DNA from: SHZT01 sp945889655
GTDB taxonomy: Bacteria; Gemmatimonadota; Gemmatimonadetes; Gemmatimonadales; GWC2-71-9
Length of the DNA stretch: 8,666 nt
Direction: 5' to 3'
Assembly: GCA_945889655.1 (NCBI GenBank)
Contig: CAMDCH010000100.1
Location: 1 to 8,666 of the forward strand
The notes below the pieces were generated by a model. The model was not told the DNA's origin, did not search any database, and worked only from the letters and a program-made list of their open reading frames with translations. Positions 6,076-8,666 of the stretch are shown one piece after another. A program made the position numbers and the translations under genes. Numbering within the stretch: the stretch's first letter is position 1; the number at the start of each line of letters is the position of its first letter.

Positions 6076-7161
6076 ATGGCCCTGGTTTCCCCGCGACTCC
6101 TCCGGCGCGGTCTTGAGCTCTTCGCCGTCATCTCGGCACTCGGCTTTGCCGGGCTGCTCCTCTACGGCAACAACCTCCCCACCTTCCTGGAAGCCATGGG
6201 TTCGCTGGAGTGGGGCTGGCTCGTTGGCGGGGTGGCCCTGGCGTCGTTGGACTGGTTCGGGGGCGGCGTGCGCCTCTGGGTCCTGGTCCGTCACATCTAT
6301 CCCAAGGCCAGTCTCAAGGGATCTATCCTTGCCGGCGGGCTCGCAACCTGGGCCGGCTATCTCACCCCGGCGCAGGTCGGCAGCGGTCCGCTCATGACGT
6401 ATGCGCTCAAGCGGAGCGGTGTTCCGATTCCCGAAGCGCTCATCTCCACGTTCATGAGTTTCGTGGCGACGGTCGTCTTCTTCGCGGTGGCGGGACCGCT
6501 CGCCATCTTCTTCGGCGCGGGCCGTTCCCTCCAGCAGCACGGCGTGCTCGGCACCGGGATCTCGCTGTTCGACCTCTTCAACCTGAGCCTCGGCGTCTTC
6601 GTGGTCCTGGGGCTGTTCATGGCGTTTGCCATGATCTTCCCCGGCGTGGCCCGCAAGCTGGCCCAGCAGTCCATGGACTGGTTCGCCGCACACGGCAGTC
6701 CCCGGATGGCAAAAGCGGCGGTACGGCTCCGGCAGGGGGTGGACCGCGCGCACGAGTGCATGGTGGGCTACATGAATCCCCGGGGTTTCCGCGCGCTGGC
6801 GCTGGCGGTCCTGCTGTCAGCGCCGTCCCACGCGAACAAGCTCCTGGCCGGCTACTTCGTGCTCCGGATGCTGGGCATCAAGGCCCATTTCGTGGACGTG
6901 CTGCTGCTCCAGACCCTGATCACCTTCCTTCTCTACTTCGCGATCACCCCGGGTGGGGCGGGGCTGGCGGAGCTGGTTTCCGCCGCCGTCATGTCCATTT
7001 ACGTGCCCCGGCCGCTGGTACCGTCCTACATTCTCCTGTGGCGCATCGTGGTCAGTTACCTGACCGTGGCATTCGGGTCCTACATTTTCTGGAGATGGCT
7101 CAAGCGGGCGGAGGACCGGGACGACGAGTCGCTGGACGAGCCGGAGGCCGTGCCTACATGA
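6076..7161 (+). CDS. UPF0104 / LPG-synthase transmembrane-region family integral membrane protein (flippase-like)
   Basis: Inner-membrane protein of 361 residues with about eight hydrophobic segments (roughly 13-30, 46-70, 84-100, 122-148, 165-188, 238-290 as two, 297-312, 316-338). It resembles the lysylphosphatidylglycerol synthetase TM region (PF03706), the part of MprF that flips lipids across the membrane. Family marks are LTPAQVGSGP (96-105) and the late ITPGGAGLAE (290-299), where PGG-x-G is typical. The soluble aminoacyl-transferase domain of MprF is absent, so it should not itself make lysyl-PG; a role in lipid or polyisoprenoid-linked substrate translocation is an inference. The C-terminus is an acidic cytoplasmic-type tail (about 345-361). 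The start is the ATG at 6076, the first possible one after the in-frame TGA at 6064; no well-placed Shine-Dalgarno precedes it. It diverges from uvrA and is followed by 112 bases before the FHA gene. Confidence 0.85.
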   Translation: MALVSPRLLRRGLELFAVISALGFAGLLLYGNNLPTFLEAMGSLEWGWLVGGVALASLDWFGGGVRLWVLVRHIYPKASLKGSILAGGLATWAGYLTPAQVGSGPLMTYALKRSGVPIPEALISTFMSFVATVVFFAVAGPLAIFFGAGRSLQQHGVLGTGISLFDLFNLSLGVFVVLGLFMAFAMIFPGVARKLAQQSMDWFAAHGSPRMAKAAVRLRQGVDRAHECMVGYMNPRGFRALALAVLLSAPSHANKLLAGYFVLRMLGIKAHFVDVLLLQTLITFLLYFAITPGGAGLAELVSAAVMSIYVPRPLVPSYILLWRIVVSYLTVAFGSYIFWRWLKRAEDRDDESLDEPEAVPT

Positions 7162-7212
7162 GGAAGGCGTTCAGGGTTGTGACATCCGGGTCCCCGGGTT
7201 GCCCCAGTTTGG

Positions 7213-7241
7213 TTGCACCGTTTTTGGCTGCCAAGTAACTT
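7213..7241 (+). promoter_or_regulatory. Weak sigma-70-like promoter candidate upstream of the FHA gene
   Basis: TTGCAC (7213-7218) and TAACTT (7236-7241) are separated by 17 bases, which would start transcription near 7248 and leave a leader of about 26 bases before the ATG at 7274. Each hexamer matches consensus at only three positions, so this rests mainly on spacing and location in the only sizeable gap on this strand. The rest of the 112-base gap (7162-7273) shows a small CCGG-GTCC-CCGG hairpin and no T-tract. Confidence 0.25.
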
Positions 7242-7273
7242 CTTCCAAACTCACGATCCAGGCCTCGCAAAGC

Positions 7274-8509
7274 ATGGCGTATCTCGAAATCGGTGGCCAG
7301 CGTCGCTCTGTGCCACCGGGTGATGTGACAATTGGCAGCGATCCCTCGTGTCAGATCCCCCTGAGCGGGTCGGGCGTTGCCCCACGCCATGCGATCATCC
7401 AGGGGTCCGCTGAGGGGCAAGCCGTCATCCGGCGGGCCGGCGAAACCGCTGAAATCCTGATTAATGGTGTGCGGCTGGGTCCCCAGCCGACCCCCCTCCT
7501 CCACGGCGACAAGGTCCAGATCGGCCCGCACGAGCTGCTGTTCGTGGACGAACGGCGGAGCGGCAGCACCCAGTATGTCTCCGCCGTGAATCCATCGGCG
7601 CTCGCCGGGGCCAAGGGGAAGAAGGGCGTCGCCACCGGCACCACCGGCGGACGGCTCGTTTCACTCACCGACGGCCGTGAGTACTCGATCACCGGCCAGT
7701 CACTGGTGCTGGGCCGGGACGCGAGCTGCGACGTGGTGGTGAGCGGCAAGAACGTCTCGCGCCGCCATGCGGAAATCATGCCGACCCCCAAGGGGTACCT
7801 GGTGGTGGACAGCAGCACCAACGGCACGCTGGTCAATGGCGAGCGGATCACGGGCCAGCGCCTGCTGGGCCGCGCAGAAATCATTCGTGTGGGTGACGAG
7901 GAATTCCGGTTCTACGCGGATGCGGGGGCGGCACCCCCCCCGCCCCCCCCGCGGCCGCCACCCCCTCCCCCCCCGCCCCCCCCCGCGGCAGCGGCTCCCC
8001 AGGGAGGACGGCTCGGGAACACGATGTTCGGGGTCAAGTCACATGTGGCCGGCATGGGACCCGGCGGTCCGCCCGCGCCCCCGGCGGCTCCGTCGCCGCC
8101 GCCGCCCGCGCCGAGGGTGACCCAGTCTGGCCCGCTCGCGACGCTCGTGGGTCGGGGTGACAAGTTCAAGGGCCAGCGGTTCCCAATCCGGGTGCCGGTG
8201 GTGAACGTGGGACGTGCCGACTACAACGACATCGTGCTGAACGATGAGAGCGTCTCCACGGTGCACGCGAAACTTCAGCGCCGCGAGGGCGTCTGGGTGC
8301 TGGTTGACCTCGATTCGACCAACGGCAGCTTTGTTGATGGAGAGAAAGTGAGCGGCGAGTCTTCCATCGTGCCCGGGTCGCTCCTGCGGTTCGGCGCCGT
8401 GGGCGTGATGTTCGAATCCACCGACGACACGCTGGATCCGGCCAAGGGCAGCTCTACCAAGATGCTGCAGGCCATCAAGCTGCCGCCCAAGCCGGGCGGC
8501 GGAGCATAA
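7274..8509 (+). CDS. Triple forkhead-associated (FHA) domain protein with proline-rich linkers
   Basis: Cytosolic phosphopeptide-binding scaffold of 411 residues; no signal peptide or membrane segment. FHA1 (about 1-92) is degenerate: GS replaces the usual GR (IGSDPSCQIPL), APRHA replaces SRRHA, and the STNG loop is lost. FHA2 (about 126-217) is canonical, with LGRDASCDVVV (Arg148), SRRHA (162-166) and STNGT (181-185). A linker (218-285) holds runs of six and ten prolines split by one Arg, then a second Pro/Ala-rich stretch. FHA3 (about 286-382) is also near canonical: VGRADYNDIVL (Arg314), SVSTVHA and STNGS (348-352). A Lys/Pro/Gly tail follows. FHA domains bind phosphothreonine, so it probably recruits substrates of a Ser/Thr kinase. 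The frame extends back to a TTG at 7199, but those 25 residues precede the FHA fold and are unlikely to be translated; only a weak AGG lies before 7274. The PP2C gene follows after two bases. Confidence 0.92.
   Translation: MAYLEIGGQRRSVPPGDVTIGSDPSCQIPLSGSGVAPRHAIIQGSAEGQAVIRRAGETAEILINGVRLGPQPTPLLHGDKVQIGPHELLFVDERRSGSTQYVSAVNPSALAGAKGKKGVATGTTGGRLVSLTDGREYSITGQSLVLGRDASCDVVVSGKNVSRRHAEIMPTPKGYLVVDSSTNGTLVNGERITGQRLLGRAEIIRVGDEEFRFYADAGAAPPPPPPRPPPPPPPPPPAAAAPQGGRLGNTMFGVKSHVAGMGPGGPPAPPAAPSPPPPAPRVTQSGPLATLVGRGDKFKGQRFPIRVPVVNVGRADYNDIVLNDESVSTVHAKLQRREGVWVLVDLDSTNGSFVDGEKVSGESSIVPGSLLRFGAVGVMFESTDDTLDPAKGSSTKMLQAIKLPPKPGGGA
7934..7984. repeat. C-homopolymer array encoding the polyproline linker (G-tracts on the minus strand)
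   Basis: Within 51 bases lie C runs of 8 (7934-7941), 8 (7943-7950), 5 (7961-7965), 8 (7967-7974) and 9 (7976-7984), separated mostly by single bases. In frame they encode six prolines, one Arg and ten prolines. The minus strand therefore has four G runs of eight or nine, more than enough to form G-quadruplexes, and each run is a candidate for replication slippage. Translating consecutive prolines normally needs EF-P. Confidence 0.9.
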
Positions 8510-8511
8510 GC

Positions 8512-8666
8512 GTGAGCCAGCGCGTCACCTTCACGGTCGCGGGACGGACCGACGTCGGCATCATCCGCTCGGGCAACGAGGACAACTTCCTCATGGCTCC
8601 CGATGAAGGCCAGTTCATCGTGGCCGACGGGATGGGTGGACATGCGGCCGGCGAGGTGGCGAGCGA
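8512..8666 (+). CDS. PP2C-family serine/threonine protein phosphatase (N-terminal fragment, runs off window)
   Basis: The first 51 codons of a metal-dependent Ser/Thr phosphatase of the bacterial PrpC/Stp group. Seen near the N-terminus: GRTDVGIIRSGNEDNF (about 11-26), the family motif I region with the R-x-x-NED signature, and FIVADGMGGHAAGE (35-48), where the Asp of ADGMGGH should bind the catalytic Mn/Mg ions. The start is GTG at 8512, two bases after the FHA stop codon, with GGAG seven bases upstream, so co-translation is likely. With the FHA protein it forms a phosphothreonine read-and-erase pair. In many bacteria such genes adjoin a PknB/Stk-type kinase and sometimes cell-division or peptidoglycan genes; a kinase downstream is expected but not visible. 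The C-terminal part, including later metal ligands, is outside the window. Confidence 0.93.
   Translation, partial: MSQRVTFTVAGRTDVGIIRSGNEDNFLMAPDEGQFIVADGMGGHAAGEVAS

Noticed and set aside
6023..6076. Extension of uvrA by 18 codons to a TTG at 6076
   Set aside because: The added residues are not part of the UvrA fold, the ATG at 6022 gives the usual family length, and the extension would meet the divergent gene's ATG.
7186..7197. CCGG-GTCC-CCGG hairpin as a terminator after the membrane-protein gene
   Set aside because: The stem is only four pairs and no T-tract follows.
6210..7238. 342-codon plus-strand frame overlapping the membrane-protein gene
   Set aside because: Same strand, different frame. 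It has no hydrophobic pattern or motif, whereas the chosen frame has membrane segments and the PGG-x-G family mark.
7199..7273. Extension of the FHA gene to a TTG at 7199
   Set aside because: It adds 25 residues before the FHA fold without a ribosome binding site; ATG at 7274 starts directly at the first FHA strand.
8066..8115. Second Pro/Ala-rich stretch as a separate repeat element
   Set aside because: It is a low-complexity linker coded by mixed GC-rich codons with no repeated unit or long homopolymer.

Overview
The window looks like ordinary chromosome from a high-GC, free-living Gram-negative bacterium. Coding is dense and strongly G/C-biased at third codon positions. An outer-membrane-type polysaccharide export protein, a cytosolic PAS hybrid histidine kinase and an FHA/PP2C phosphosignalling pair together suggest Gemmatimonadota or a similar soil lineage (Acidobacteriota or Myxococcota are alternatives). 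This placement is an inference from gene style, not a proven taxonomy.

Left part, minus strand, read from about 6022 down to 1: uvrA (nucleotide excision repair), a short polysaccharide export (OPX/Wza-like) protein, a tRNA-Asn(GUU), a PLP-dependent threonine/serine dehydratase, and a PAS-HisKA-HATPase-REC hybrid kinase that runs off the left edge. The dehydratase stop and kinase start overlap as GTGA, so those two are probably translationally coupled. All gaps in this block are under 130 bases and no clear intrinsic terminator is visible, so parts of it may be co-transcribed although the functions are unrelated.

Right part, plus strand, diverging from uvrA across about 53 bases: a multi-pass membrane protein of the UPF0104 / LPG-synthase transmembrane (flippase-like) family, then, after a 112-base gap with a weak promoter candidate, a protein with three FHA domains separated by proline-rich linkers, then the start of a PP2C-type protein phosphatase two bases downstream. 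The last two form a Ser/Thr phosphorylation module: FHA domains read phosphothreonine and the phosphatase removes it. A partner kinase is expected nearby but is not in view.

No mobile element, CRISPR array, phage gene or obviously new system is visible. The points most worth a second look are the C-homopolymer array inside the FHA gene (either single-base slip would remove the third FHA domain), the degenerate first FHA domain, two genes whose -10-like hexamers sit directly in front of the ATG (possible leaderless mRNAs), and a well-formed AGGAGG that is badly placed for the membrane-protein gene but well placed for a 17-codon overlapping ORF.
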